Source of the DNA: Enterocloster lavalensis
GTDB taxonomy: Bacteria; Bacillota; Clostridia; Lachnospirales; Lachnospiraceae
Length of the DNA stretch: 64,000 nt
Reading direction: 5' to 3'
NCBI RefSeq assembly: GCF_902364025.1
Contig: NZ_CABJCG010000013.1
Span: 111,264-175,263 of the forward strand
Part shown: in pieces, positions 8,231 to 17,700 of the stretch
Position numbering within the stretch: position 1 is the stretch's first letter
Layout of the letters: every line of letters begins with the position of its first letter
Translations under genes and position numbers: made by a program
Notes under the pieces: model-generated
Told to the model about the DNA's origin: nothing
Database searches by the model: none
What the model saw: the letters and a program-made list of their open reading frames with translations, nothing else

Positions 8231-8405
8231 TGAATGCGGCATTTTACAGATCTGCAGTTGCGCTATTGATCCAACATTTTCGGTTTCGGAGCTACATCCT
8301 TGATTCGGCGTTTTATGGATCCGCAGTTGCACTCTTGATCCGGCGATTTACGGATACGCTGCTACGCCCTTGATCTGGTTTTTACAGGTCCGCTACTACG
8401 CCTCC
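8231..8405. repeat. degenerate tandem repeat of about 35 bp, five copies
   Basis: Units start at 8231, 8267, 8301, 8336 and 8371 and share TGATNNGGC, then TTTA and CCGC near the middle. The last unit overlaps the 3' end of the gene ending at 8396. The plus-strand open frame here is only the translation of the repeats. Confidence 0.75.
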
Positions 8406-9499
8406 TGCTCCGGGTCCGTTTCCGGCGCCGGTTCCTGGGTTGCGGCAGCGCTCATGCCCTTGGCCGGGTAATACTTAAGCGCAAGGAATTCGCTCAGCCC
8501 GCCAGCCAGCGTATTTCGGTAGGACATGTCGTTTCCGGTCACGATATGGCCCAGGCGGTCGTACTCCGCCATGGCTTTTTTCGTGCGCCCACCGGACAGA
8601 ATCGCGGACGCAAACGATCCATCCAGGAATACCACGCCCATCTTGCTGATTGTATTTTTACCGCTCCGCTCAGAATAGGGGTAGACCCAAATAATGGAAT
8701 CATTGTTGTGAACTGCGATTTTATCCGAGAGCATACCAAAGGTCCAGCGCTTGCCGACCCATATACTCCCCAGTTTCACCGCTTCTGCAAAATCCTGCTC
8801 CAACTCCTCCGCTTTGAACTGAGGGTTGGCTGCCAGGTAGGCGGCTACGCTCCGGCTGATCTCCTTGGAGGAAGATTTTGCAAGCAATGCGATTCCGAGC
8901 ACAGCTATGACAACACCCAGCGCGCTGAATCCATAAATCTCGCCAATCTTATCTCCTTTAATCTTTCCACCTGTAATCACATAGGCTGACTCCGGTACCT
9001 CGTCAAGCACGGAACCCAGGTTTTTTTTGTAATATCTGAGATCCTCGCCCATAAGCAGCTCCAGGCTTCCCTTGATCACGATCCCGGTCTCCGCCACATC
9101 ACCCTGACCGTCCAGGGCCGCCCAGAACTGGTCCGCCAGATCTTCCATCTCGTCTTCCTGCTTCACCGCGCACTCCACCGCCAGGAAATCCTCCCGGTTC
9201 TCATCGTACACGATGTACCCCAGGCGGGATCTGGAGGTACCGGTGCTCACGCCGTTCACCTTTTTAGTGACCGTTTCCTCCATGTAGGTGCCCAGGGGAT
9301 ATTTTACCTCGTAGGACACATACTGCCCTTCCATCTCCTGTAAACTCATCTCCGCTGTCAGCTCAACCGGCCCTTTGATGGCATCGAACACTGAAAAATT
9401 CGTCATCGCAAACATAACATAACCGATCACCAGAAGTACAAATCCAAGACAGATCTGCGGAGTCCGCACAGCCCAAGTCATTTTCTTAACCATACTCAT
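8396..9499 (-). CDS. membrane protein of unknown function (DUF6709-like)
   Basis: A 367-residue protein with one membrane segment near residues 14-35, an extracytoplasmic region to about 185, a second membrane segment near 190-210 and a cytoplasmic C-terminal half. The tail is acidic and Pro/Ala-rich. The pattern recalls proteins annotated DUF6709 in Lachnospiraceae; I cannot confirm that. The start is not certain: MSMVKKM has two ATGs, both behind a GAAGGGAAATG region. No neighbour suggests a pathway, and it appears to be a single-gene unit. Confidence 0.65.
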   Translation of the reverse strand: MSMVKKMTWAVRTPQICLGFVLLVIGYVMFAMTNFSVFDAIKGPVELTAEMSLQEMEGQYVSYEVKYPLGTYMEETVTKKVNGVSTGTSRSRLGYIVYDENREDFLAVECAVKQEDEMEDLADQFWAALDGQGDVAETGIVIKGSLELLMGEDLRYYKKNLGSVLDEVPESAYVITGGKIKGDKIGEIYGFSALGVVIAVLGIALLAKSSSKEISRSVAAYLAANPQFKAEELEQDFAEAVKLGSIWVGKRWTFGMLSDKIAVHNNDSIIWVYPYSERSGKNTISKMGVVFLDGSFASAILSGGRTKKAMAEYDRLGHIVTGNDMSYRNTLAGGLSEFLALKYYPAKGMSAAATQEPAPETDPEQEA

Positions 9500-9660
9500 T
9501 TCCCTTCTTTATTCAATAGTATGTGAATATCATATCAATTTCACAGCCGCCCCGCAAGAAGCCCTGCACGAACCGGAGCTTTACAGCACGAACAGCGCAT
9601 TTTTCCATTTTATGTAACTACATGAGAGGGGGCGTTTGACCGTTTTTTCGCTATATTATG

Positions 9661-9702
9661 CCGGAAAATCCGTCAAGGCTTTTCCGGCCAGTTTGATATA
9701 AT
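9661..9702 (+). promoter_or_regulatory. hairpin and -10 element upstream of the GyrB-like gene
   Basis: CCGGAAAA (9661-9668) pairs with TTTTCCGG. A perfect TATAAT lies at 9697-9702, directly before the 50-bp repeats. No clear -35 box is seen. The rest of 9500-9660 shows nothing else. Confidence 0.4.
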
Positions 9703-9703
9703 T

Positions 9704-9953
9704 AGGAAACGTAACTCTTATCGACAGCCTGCGGCTGCCGACAATGTATAGTAAGGAAACGTAACTCTTATCGACAGCCTGCGGCTGCCGACAATGTATA
9801 GTAAGGAAACGTAACTCTTATCGACAGCCTGCGGCTGCCGACAATGTATAGTAAGGAAACGTAACTCTTATCGACAGTCTGCGACTGCCGACAATGTATA
9901 GCAAGGAAACGTAACCCTTATCGACAGCCTGCGGCTGCCGACAATGTATAGCA
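9704..9953. repeat. 50-bp tandem repeat, five near-identical copies
   Basis: Copies start at 9704, 9754, 9804, 9854 and 9904 and differ at only a few positions. Each contains a dyad (TCGACAGC...GCTGCCGA) and ends in ATGTATAGTA, which with the next unit reads as a six-residue open frame (MYSKET) ending in TAA. In the last unit the same ATG (9944) is in frame with the GyrB-like gene because the following DNA diverges after AGGAAA. Confidence 0.95.
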
Positions 9954-9976
9954 AGGAAAAGGAGTATTGCATCGCT

Positions 9977-12145
9977 ATGAGATCAGAAGGACCCTCCCCA
10001 TCCCTGCCCGAGGCCGTGGGCACTGTGGTGAAAAATGAATACCGCGCAGAACAAATCCAAATTCTGGAAGGCTTGGAGGCAGTGCGCAAACGGCCCGCAA
10101 TGTACATTGGCAACACGTCCTCTGCCGGACTCCACCATCTGGTCTACGAAATCGTAGACAACGCGGTGGATGAGGCCCTGGCCGGACATTGCAGCGCCGT
10201 GTCCGTTACCCTGAACCGGGATGGCTCGGTTACCATTGCCGACGATGGACGGGGGATCCCGGTGGGCATCCAGAAAAAAACAGGCCTGTCCGCTCTCCAG
10301 GTGGTTTTCACCGTGCTCCACGCGGGCGGGAAGTTCGACAGCAGCAATTACAAGGTTTCCGGCGGCCTCCACGGCGTTGGCGCTTCCGTGGTCAACGCAC
10401 TGTCCCTGTGGCTTCGCGTGGAAGTGCGGCGGGATGGCGGAACCTGGAAGCAAAGCTATTCACGGGGCGTGCCGGATGGGGCGGTGACAAAGGAAGAGGC
10501 GGCGTGGGGCTGTGCAACCGGACCTTCGGCGCGGCAGGATGATCCGATTCCTTCGGTGCGGAATGAGGCCCCGTTTTCCCTGAAGCGGCAAGGCGCTCCA
10601 GATACGGTCCCCGTCTCCGGAACCACCGTCACCTTCCTCCCGGACCCGGAAATCTTCCGGGACCCTGTATTTCAGTATGAGGTGCTGAAAAAACGGATGC
10701 GGGAGACCGCATTTCTCACCAAAGGATTGTCCCTGACACTGACAGACCTGCGGGTAGACTGCAAAAACGGTTCCAACACCACCACTCCCGCTGCTACAAC
10801 CGCCTATGCCTCCAAGTCCCAGGAATCCCCGAATCTGCCTCAGCCAACGCTTCCCCGCCAGGACCATTTTCTCTGCGAAAAAGGTCTGGAAGATTTTGTA
10901 AACTGGCTAAACCGGGACGCCTCCCCGCTTTACAGCGAAATCATCTGCGGCAGCGAGGATTCCGGGGATATTCAGGTGGAGTTTGCCATTCAGCACACCG
11001 CGGGTTACGACCAGCGCCTGTACAGCTTTGTCAACAACATTTCCACCCCGGAGGGCGGCTCCCACGTGACCGGTTTTCACAGCGCCCTGGTGCGTGCGTT
11101 GAACCACTGTGCGCGGAATCTTAAGCTGCTGAAGGAGTCCGCGCCTCCCCTCTGCCGCGAGGAGCTGACCGAGGGCCTGACCACCGTCATCAGCGTCCGC
11201 ATGCAGGACCCACAGTTTGAGGGCCAGACCAAACAGAAGCTGGGCAGCAGCCAGGCCAGGCCCGCGGTGGACAGTCTGGTATACCACCGCATGATCCTGT
11301 TTCTGGAACAGCACCCGGATGCGGCCAAGGCCATTTGCAGCAAGGCCATGCTGGCCCGCAAGGCAAAGGACGCAGCCAAAAGCGCCAGGGACCTGGCCCG
11401 CCGGAAAACCGCTCTCTCCGGCCTCACCCTGCCCGGAAAGCTGGCGGACTGTTCCGGCCGCAATCCTGAGAACTGCGAGCTGTTCATCGTGGAGGGAGAT
11501 TCCGCGGGCGGCTCCGCCAAGGCTGCCCGCTGCCGGGAAAATCAGGCCGTGCTGCCCCTGCGGGGCAAAATCCTCAACGTGGAGAAGGCCGCCATGGACA
11601 AGATTTCCTCCAACGCGGAGATCAAAGCCATGATCTCCGCATTTGGCACCGGGATTCTGGAGAGCTTTTCTTTGGAACGGCTGCGCTATCACAAAATCAT
11701 TCTCATGACCGACGCCGACGTGGACGGCGCTCACATCACCACCCTGCTTTTGACCTTCCTGTTCCGCTTCATGCCGGAGCTGATCCGCAGCGGGCATATT
11801 TTTTTGGCCCAGCCGCCTCTGTACCGGGTAGAAAAAGGGCGCAAACTCTGGTATGCTTACAGTGACGCACAGCTGTCCCGCATTCTGGACGAAAACGGAC
11901 GGGACGGCACTTACAAGATCCAGCGCTACAAGGGACTGGGGGAAATGGACGCGCAGCAGCTCTGGGAGACCACCATGGACCCGGAACGCCGCGTGCTGCT
12001 GAAGGTGACCACCGGCGGTGGGGCGGACTCGGACGTCCTGGCAGACACCGACCGCACCTTTTCCCTTCTCATGGGAAATGATGTGGAGCCCCGCCGGGAT
12101 TTCATCCTGGCAAATGCCGGCCGCATTTCCATGCTGGATGTATAG
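9977..12145 (+). CDS. GyrB/ParE-type DNA topoisomerase subunit, divergent paralog
   Basis: A 722-residue type II topoisomerase ATPase subunit. The GHKL ATPase is at about 20-240, with E58 and N62 (YEIVDNAVDEA), DDGRGIP (89-95) and SGGLHGVG. The TOPRIM motifs VEGDSAGG and DADVDG and the GyrB tail (QRYKGLGEMDAQQLW) are intact. Two low-complexity insertions, one of about 45 residues after the GHKL lid region and one Thr/Pro-rich stretch near 260-290, are unusual. No gyrA/parC partner is adjacent. I chose the ATG at 9977 (AAGGAG 14 nt upstream); an in-frame ATG at 9944 lies in the repeat without a ribosome site, and GyrB homology only begins near residue 20. It could be a second gyrase B or a drug-tolerant variant. 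Confidence 0.85.
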   Translation: MRSEGPSPSLPEAVGTVVKNEYRAEQIQILEGLEAVRKRPAMYIGNTSSAGLHHLVYEIVDNAVDEALAGHCSAVSVTLNRDGSVTIADDGRGIPVGIQKKTGLSALQVVFTVLHAGGKFDSSNYKVSGGLHGVGASVVNALSLWLRVEVRRDGGTWKQSYSRGVPDGAVTKEEAAWGCATGPSARQDDPIPSVRNEAPFSLKRQGAPDTVPVSGTTVTFLPDPEIFRDPVFQYEVLKKRMRETAFLTKGLSLTLTDLRVDCKNGSNTTTPAATTAYASKSQESPNLPQPTLPRQDHFLCEKGLEDFVNWLNRDASPLYSEIICGSEDSGDIQVEFAIQHTAGYDQRLYSFVNNISTPEGGSHVTGFHSALVRALNHCARNLKLLKESAPPLCREELTEGLTTVISVRMQDPQFEGQTKQKLGSSQARPAVDSLVYHRMILFLEQHPDAAKAICSKAMLARKAKDAAKSARDLARRKTALSGLTLPGKLADCSGRNPENCELFIVEGDSAGGSAKAARCRENQAVLPLRGKILNVEKAAMDKISSNAEIKAMISAFGTGILESFSLERLRYHKIILMTDADVDGAHITTLLLTFLFRFMPELIRSGHIFLAQPPLYRVEKGRKLWYAYSDAQLSRILDENGRDGTYKIQRYKGLGEMDAQQLWETTMDPERRVLLKVTTGGGADSDVLADTDRTFSLLMGNDVEPRRDFILANAGRISMLDV

Positions 12146-12191
12146 GGGGCGGCTGCCGTCCCCTGATATTCCGACCAGGAGGGGAAATCTC

Positions 12192-13127
12192 ATGAACCGT
12201 GACGACCTGCAGCTTTTTATGACCATTTTTGAGGAGAAAAATCTCCTGAAGGCCGCCGGGCTTTTATATCTGTCGCCATCCACAGCTGGCTCCCGGCTGC
12301 GGGCCATGGAGGAGGAGCTGGGCTTCGAGCTGTTTGAGCGCAAAAAAGGGGTGAAGGCCGCCGTGCCAACGCCCAAGGGCACGGAATTTTCCCGCATCGC
12401 CGCCCAAATGCTGTCCCTCTGGAACGAGGCGGACCAGCTGAGCCGGGCGAACGACTCCCCCCACTTGTCCGTGGCTACGGTAGACAGCTTTCTGGACTAC
12501 AACCTGACGCCTCTGTACCGGGACCTGGTCTCACTCCATGGCTTTTCCCTGGATATCAAATGCTATCCAGCGGATATGATCTACGCTCTGGTGGCCAAAA
12601 AACAGGCGGACCTTGGCTTCGCCCTCTACCACACCAGCGATCCCCACGTAAATGTGCGGCCGGTGATGGAGGACGACATGGTGCTGGTGGCGCCTGAGTC
12701 CTGCCCGTGTAATTCCCCCGTCGATCCCGCCGGGCTGGCGCCGGAGCGGGAGCTGTTCACCGGCTCCCATTTTAACAGCAACGTGGGCTGGGGCCCTGAA
12801 TTCCGCCTGTGGCACGACCGGTATATCGGCGCTTCCTGCCGCCCCCTGGTCACGGCCTCCAGCATTTCCATCCTGACCGGATTTCTGGAGATCGGGGATT
12901 ACTGGACGATCATGCCTTCCACCACGGCCCGGGGCCTGGCGGAACAATTTCCGATTAAAATCCTGGAGCTGGATCCCGCGCCTCCCAAGCGCACGCTTTA
13001 TATGCTCACACACAAATCGCCGTCGGAACTGTCTGCGGCTAATACGGAGCGGTTTTGCGGGTATTTATGGGAATATTTGGAAGTTCTTCGACAGGAGAAT
13101 GCAAAAACGCGGTTGTCCGGCGGCTGA
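12192..13127 (+). CDS. LysR-family transcriptional regulator
   Basis: A 311-residue protein with an N-terminal winged HTH (residues 1-60; KNLLKAAGLLYLSPSTAGSRLRAMEEELG) and a periplasmic-binding-protein-like effector domain (about 85-295). The ATG at 12192 follows AGGAGGGGAAAT; longer frames overlap the GyrB gene. It starts 46 bp after that gene in the same direction and may be cotranscribed. Its targets cannot be inferred, as no divergent gene faces it. The stop codon overlaps the first unit of the 35-bp repeat array. Confidence 0.85.
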   Translation: MNRDDLQLFMTIFEEKNLLKAAGLLYLSPSTAGSRLRAMEEELGFELFERKKGVKAAVPTPKGTEFSRIAAQMLSLWNEADQLSRANDSPHLSVATVDSFLDYNLTPLYRDLVSLHGFSLDIKCYPADMIYALVAKKQADLGFALYHTSDPHVNVRPVMEDDMVLVAPESCPCNSPVDPAGLAPERELFTGSHFNSNVGWGPEFRLWHDRYIGASCRPLVTASSISILTGFLEIGDYWTIMPSTTARGLAEQFPIKILELDPAPPKRTLYMLTHKSPSELSAANTERFCGYLWEYLEVLRQENAKTRLSGG

Positions 13128-13265
13128 GCAGGCGGCGGGGCACAGGATGCACCGACGTTTGAGTAGATAGCGCGGCGCAGGATGCACCGACGTTTGAGCA
13201 GATGGCGCGGCGCGGGATACACCGACGTTTGAGCAGACGGCACGGCGCAGGATTCGCCGACAGCA
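13126..13265. repeat. 35-bp tandem repeat, four copies
   Basis: Units start at 13126, 13161, 13196 and 13231. Consensus parts are GAGCAGA, GCGGCGCAGGAT and CACCGACGTTT. The array begins inside the stop codon of the LysR gene and ends before the shared terminator. Confidence 0.95.
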
Positions 13266-13281
13266 CACCGCAGCCAACAAA

Positions 13282-13308
13282 AAAGCCGCCCCTAACCGGA
13301 ACGGCTTT
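13282..13308. terminator. bidirectional terminator between LysR gene and spoIIID
   Basis: AAAGCCG (13282-13288) pairs with CGGCTTT (13302-13308), with A-runs on one side and T/C-rich DNA on the other. Confidence 0.65.
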
Positions 13309-13353
13309 CTCCTCATTCGTTTCAATTTTGAATCCCTTTTGAACGGGCGCGCC

Positions 13354-13629
13354 TTAATCGTCGTCTTTGCTGCACATCTGAAGTCTGTGCTGATACTTTT
13401 CACGCGTGGCCAGTCCGCCACGAATATGGCGTTCGGATTTATTCACATCCAGAACCACCCTGGCCTGAGATGCCAGGGTCGGGTTGATGTGCTCCAATCG
13501 GTCGGTAACGTCCTTATGTACCGTGGACTTGGAGATCCCGAACTTTTTCGCTGTCTGCCTCACCGTTGCATTGTGGTCTATAATGTAATTGGCGATGGCT
13601 ACGGCCCGTTCTTCAATGTACTCCTTCAA
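13354..13629 (-). CDS. spoIIID: stage III sporulation transcriptional regulator SpoIIID
   Basis: A 91-residue DNA-binding protein that adjusts the sigma-E regulon in the mother cell. The HTH reads TVRQTAKKFGISKSTVHKDV (residues 22-41) and is followed by the conserved basic C-terminal part (REKYQHRL). Length and sequence fit the family closely. The start is a TTG at 13629 behind AGGGGG. It is a core endospore gene, so the organism is a spore-forming Firmicute. It is convergent with the LysR gene; the upstream gene pair at 13706-20952 has the same direction but ends 76 bp before it. Confidence 0.95.
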   Translation of the reverse strand: MKEYIEERAVAIANYIIDHNATVRQTAKKFGISKSTVHKDVTDRLEHINPTLASQARVVLDVNKSERHIRGGLATREKYQHRLQMCSKDDD

Positions 13630-13705
13630 ACGAATCCCCCTGAGGATGTTTTTTACATCTTATGCATGACATAAGTGGAATAGCACCATTCTCAAGGTCA
13701 GTTCC

Positions 13706-14773
13706 TCAATTTTTATCCCCGCCCGCCGCAAAACGCAACAGTTCCTCCACCTCCGTGTAATCCACTGTCTGCAGATGGGCCAGGGTATTCCTCGTTTTGT
13801 GAAACAACACCAGCCTTCTCAAATCCTCGCCCGCCACGGCCAGTTTCCCCAGGTCGCACAGATACTTTAACGTGCCCAGCTCCACCGTGCCCGGCTCGTC
13901 GAACACCTCACCGTAGACCGCCTGGAGGGGCAGAAGCCGCTCGATCTGGCTTCCGTATCGCCCGGTAAACTGCTGGCGGAACTGCTCGGTGATGGGAAAC
14001 AGCACTTTCAGCTGCACCTCCCAGACCGCTTTTGCCGAAGTCTCCGCTGGGGGCGGCGGGAAATCCAGCTTTTCGCACTGTTTCTCTAAGCATTGCTGAG
14101 GATTTTCCGCCAGCTCAAGCCTGGCCGCGGAGAGCGCGCCGCAGAGCCTGGCGTTGTCCGCGGACAGCGCGGAGGCCAGCTCCGCCACATACTGCTTGTA
14201 TATATCCGGTTTTTTCCACTCCGACAGCAACAGCAGGGCAAACATGGTGATGTCGTAACGCCCCACCATATCCTTCCACACAATATTGTGGATGCCGCGC
14301 TCTTTCCGCAGCGCTCCCACAGCCTCGTTCACTTCCAGAATAAAAACGCCCTTGCTCTTGCTCTTTACAGAGCGCTCGTATTCCGCGAGAAATTTTAGCC
14401 AGCTCCGGTACCGTTCATAGCTCAGATTGGACACCCAGATATACCGGGTGTTGAGCACGATATCCGGACACCCGGCCAGAAACTGGCCGTGGGTTTTGCT
14501 GGGCCGGTAATCCGCCTGGCGCTCCTCCTTGCAGTACCGCCTTAAAACCAACTCGCCGGGCTCCATGGACTCCCCGGAATCGTCGATCCGCTCCAGAAGC
14601 CGCTCCGACTCCCGATTGTGCAGCTCCTCCCGGACCATTTCCTGCATCTCCTCGTACCACTGCAGTTTTTCCGGTATCTGTATGACAATACTGTGGAGAT
14701 CGAAGATTTCGTCCTGTATCTCCTCCCGGAATTTGCGCGCATTGGTCACCTGTCTCCACCAAATCTCTTCCAT
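13706..14773 (-). CDS. unknown protein with C-terminal HEPN-like motif, partner of the giant ATPase
   Basis: A 355-residue soluble protein that I cannot place in a named family. Near the C-terminus, HKTRNTLAHLQ has R328-N-x3-H333, the R-N-x3-H form of the Rx4-6H motif of HEPN RNases, at the start of what looks like the last helix (TEVEELLRF follows). The preceding 60 residues look helical, as in HEPN domains. The ATG at 14773 overlaps the TAA of the giant ATPase gene by one base (TAATG), so the two are translationally coupled. Inference: effector RNase under control of the ATPase. Alternatives are a non-catalytic HEPN scaffold or a chance motif. Confidence 0.7.
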   Translation of the reverse strand: MEEIWWRQVTNARKFREEIQDEIFDLHSIVIQIPEKLQWYEEMQEMVREELHNRESERLLERIDDSGESMEPGELVLRRYCKEERQADYRPSKTHGQFLAGCPDIVLNTRYIWVSNLSYERYRSWLKFLAEYERSVKSKSKGVFILEVNEAVGALRKERGIHNIVWKDMVGRYDITMFALLLLSEWKKPDIYKQYVAELASALSADNARLCGALSAARLELAENPQQCLEKQCEKLDFPPPPAETSAKAVWEVQLKVLFPITEQFRQQFTGRYGSQIERLLPLQAVYGEVFDEPGTVELGTLKYLCDLGKLAVAGEDLRRLVLFHKTRNTLAHLQTVDYTEVEELLRFAAGGDKN

Positions 14774-17700
14774 TACACACCTCCCGCTCCGTCCATGCAG
14801 CCAATGATCTCATTCTCCACGTCCGCCAGGGTATTTCCCAACATTTGGAAGAAATTGTAACGGCTGAAGCCAAAACCGCCTTCTTCCTGCTCGCACAGCA
14901 CATTCAGCTCGCACAGCTCCATCATAAACGCATACAGCCGCTCCTCGGGGAGCTGGGAAATCTTGTCGATTTCAAAGGCCCGGCCCAGGTCCTGCACCTG
15001 TTTTGCCGTATACCCCTCGCCCGCGCCCTCCGTGTGGTACAGGTACGCGATCAGGATGCAGATAATGTAATAATAGTTGTCCTCGCCCTCCTTCAGGGTG
15101 ATGAAAAACTTCTCCCGGATCTGGTCGGAAAATTCCTGGTCCGCCAGCACCTTCTCGATGTGCTTGTCCTTGACCAGATAGGGCGGCGTGTTGCTCTCAT
15201 CGTAGCCTCCGTAAGCCTTTTCCTTGAGGGATTCCAGCAAACGGGCGCAGTACAGCTGGATCAGGCCCGGGAAATAGTTGGTCGTGGCCAGGATCAGCGT
15301 TTCCATGGACGCGTCCGGGAACCGCAGGCCCAGATAGCTCAGCGGGACCTCCAGCAGTTCCTTCGCATCCTCCACATTAAACGGCCGCACGGTGATGGCG
15401 CTGAAATGGGGGATCACGCTATTGTTGCCCAGCGCGGCCTCCCGGTTGAACCGCACGATGTTGCGCAGGCCCGCGATCACGAATTTGAACCGCCCCACAC
15501 CCATCTGCTGCACACTCTTTAAAGCGTCCAACGGGGCGTAATTCACCGCGGCGCAGCGCTCGATGAATACGTCCGCCTCGTCCAACAGAAGCAGCAGGTA
15601 GGGAATCCGTTTCTCCCCCTCCACGTTGAGCCGCCGTTTCAGGCTGCGCGCCAGCTCGTCCCAGTCGCCGGTCTCCTGACCGTCCTCCAGCACGCCGCAG
15701 TCGATCAGCTCCCGCGACACGTGGGCCGCCGTCTGCTCCACGTTCATTTTCTTGATTTCAATAAACACCGCCCGGTCGCCGTTCTCGTTGCGGTCGATCT
15801 CCTTGGCAGCCATTTTGAGCAGGGCGGATTTTCCCAGCTGACGGCCGCCGTACACAATATTGGCTCCGTTGGGGGACTCGATCTCGTCCAGCTCCCGTTT
15901 TCTCCCCATAAACAGCTCCGCCGGCATGTCGTTGGAGGATTTCCACACGTAGGGCTGGTAAAATGTATAGGGCATGGTCACTGCCATCAGCATTTTGTTG
16001 ACCGCGGTCTCGTTATAATTTGCCGCAAGGTACACCAGCACCACCCGGTCCACGATGGCAAATACCTTCTCGGGAAGCTCGTTCTTCATCTTCCGCGCCA
16101 GACGGCGGCGCTCCGCCATAGAGAGCTTATAATCCAGAAATACAATGGTATTTTTGGAGGTGCCGATGCTCTTGCAGGTCTCGATCAGGCGGTCCGTGTC
16201 AAAATATCCGTACAGGCAGCAGGCCTGGATGGGCTGCTGCGCGGCCAGACTTCCAAACACCGCAATGGGATGCTTGAAGTTGTTTCTTCTGCCGTTTTGG
16301 GGACGCTTCATGAGAATGGTGTATTTTTCCAGCTTATCGTCGGAAATCTTCTGAACCTTCTCCACGTTGAAGCCCAGACGGCCCATGAGCCGCTTCATTT
16401 TCTCCGTACCCATCTCCTGTCCGGAGACCAGCCAGTTGTCGATGAGGAGCTGTCCGCCTTTCATGTCCTTCTTGAACTTACCGGAGGCGATTTCATTTTT
16501 CAACGTCCGCCCCGACGTCCCGGCCAAGCGGTGGTTTTCGTCAAAGGTATCGCAGAAATGGGTCAGGTAATCCTCGGACGCGGCAAATTCATTTTCCGCC
16601 AACTCCGTCTCCCCCACCCGCAGCCTGCGGATCAGGTCCTCGGCCACCGTGTAGTTCTGCACCTTCAGCATTTCCTCAATCCGTCCGGCCACCGGGCAAC
16701 CGGCGTACTCCTTATGCTCCGCCAGAAGCTTTTCAAACTGTCTGCGGTGCACAATTCCCTGCTCTCTGGCGTCCTCGTCGGTCTTCTCCCGGTAGCGGGC
16801 CAGCACCTTGAAGTAGAAACCGTAGTTGTTGCTCTCCAGCGTGGCGTGATACCAGGCCTCGGAGACGGAAAGGATATGCTGCTTCTGGTTGCGCTTGGTG
16901 TCGTAAATCTTGCCGTAGCTCTGAGCCAGTTCCAGCTCCTCCACAAAGTTATTATACCGGAAATCCACCCGCTCACGTTTCACATAGGTGCTCACGTCAT
17001 AATCGGTTTTGAGCCCGTCGCTCAGACCCAGGTCATTCAAATAGGCCAGGATCATTTCACCGGAGCCGTAATCGTAGAGCTGCTCGTTCTCACCCTCGAA
17101 GATTTCATAGAGCCGCTCTTCCCATTCGCGCTCGGGCTGTTTTGAGTGCAGAATCAAGCGTTCTTCCAGGGAAAATCCGCCCAATTCCTCACAGCGGTCC
17201 CGCAGATCCGGCGTATAACCGCCGGCCAACAGCACCTGGTCGTTCCTCAGCAGGTTCACATAAAAATACTTCTGTTCCGCCTCCTGATATTCGCCGTTCA
17301 GTTTGCGCTTGAATTCGCACAGCGCCTGGTTGATGCAGTGGAGTCCGGCCACCTGGCTCAAAACCGCAGTCTTTTCCAGCTCGCGGTTGCGCTCCAGCGC
17401 AGCTTCAATCAGCCCCAGCCAGGTATCTTTTTTCCTGCGGTATTCCGCCAGCACCGGGTCGTTCTCCGCGATGTCGGAGCGGTCCACCAGCTCCAGCCAG
17501 CAGCACACCGGTACCAGATTCTTGTAAATGCGGTTATACAACTTTGTGCGCAGATTTCCCATCAGGTCGGAGGTCTTTTTGCCCGCCAGAATACTCTTGA
17601 CGGACTCGTCCCAGCATTCATCCAGATAGCGGTTGATTTTCTCCGGGTCCAGGTTCTGCTCGCAGACCGTGCAGCCGTCTTTGATGAATTTAGCCTGCAC

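Noticed and set aside
8089..8373. 94-residue plus-strand open frame
   Set aside because: It is a translation of degenerate repeats and a terminator, without a ribosome site.
9704..9953. CRISPR-like array of regular repeats
   Set aside because: The 50-bp units follow each other directly with no spacers, and there are no cas genes in the window.
10907..12397. 496-residue minus-strand open frame
   Set aside because: It lies opposite the GyrB-like gene, whose motifs are intact, and has no domain of its own.
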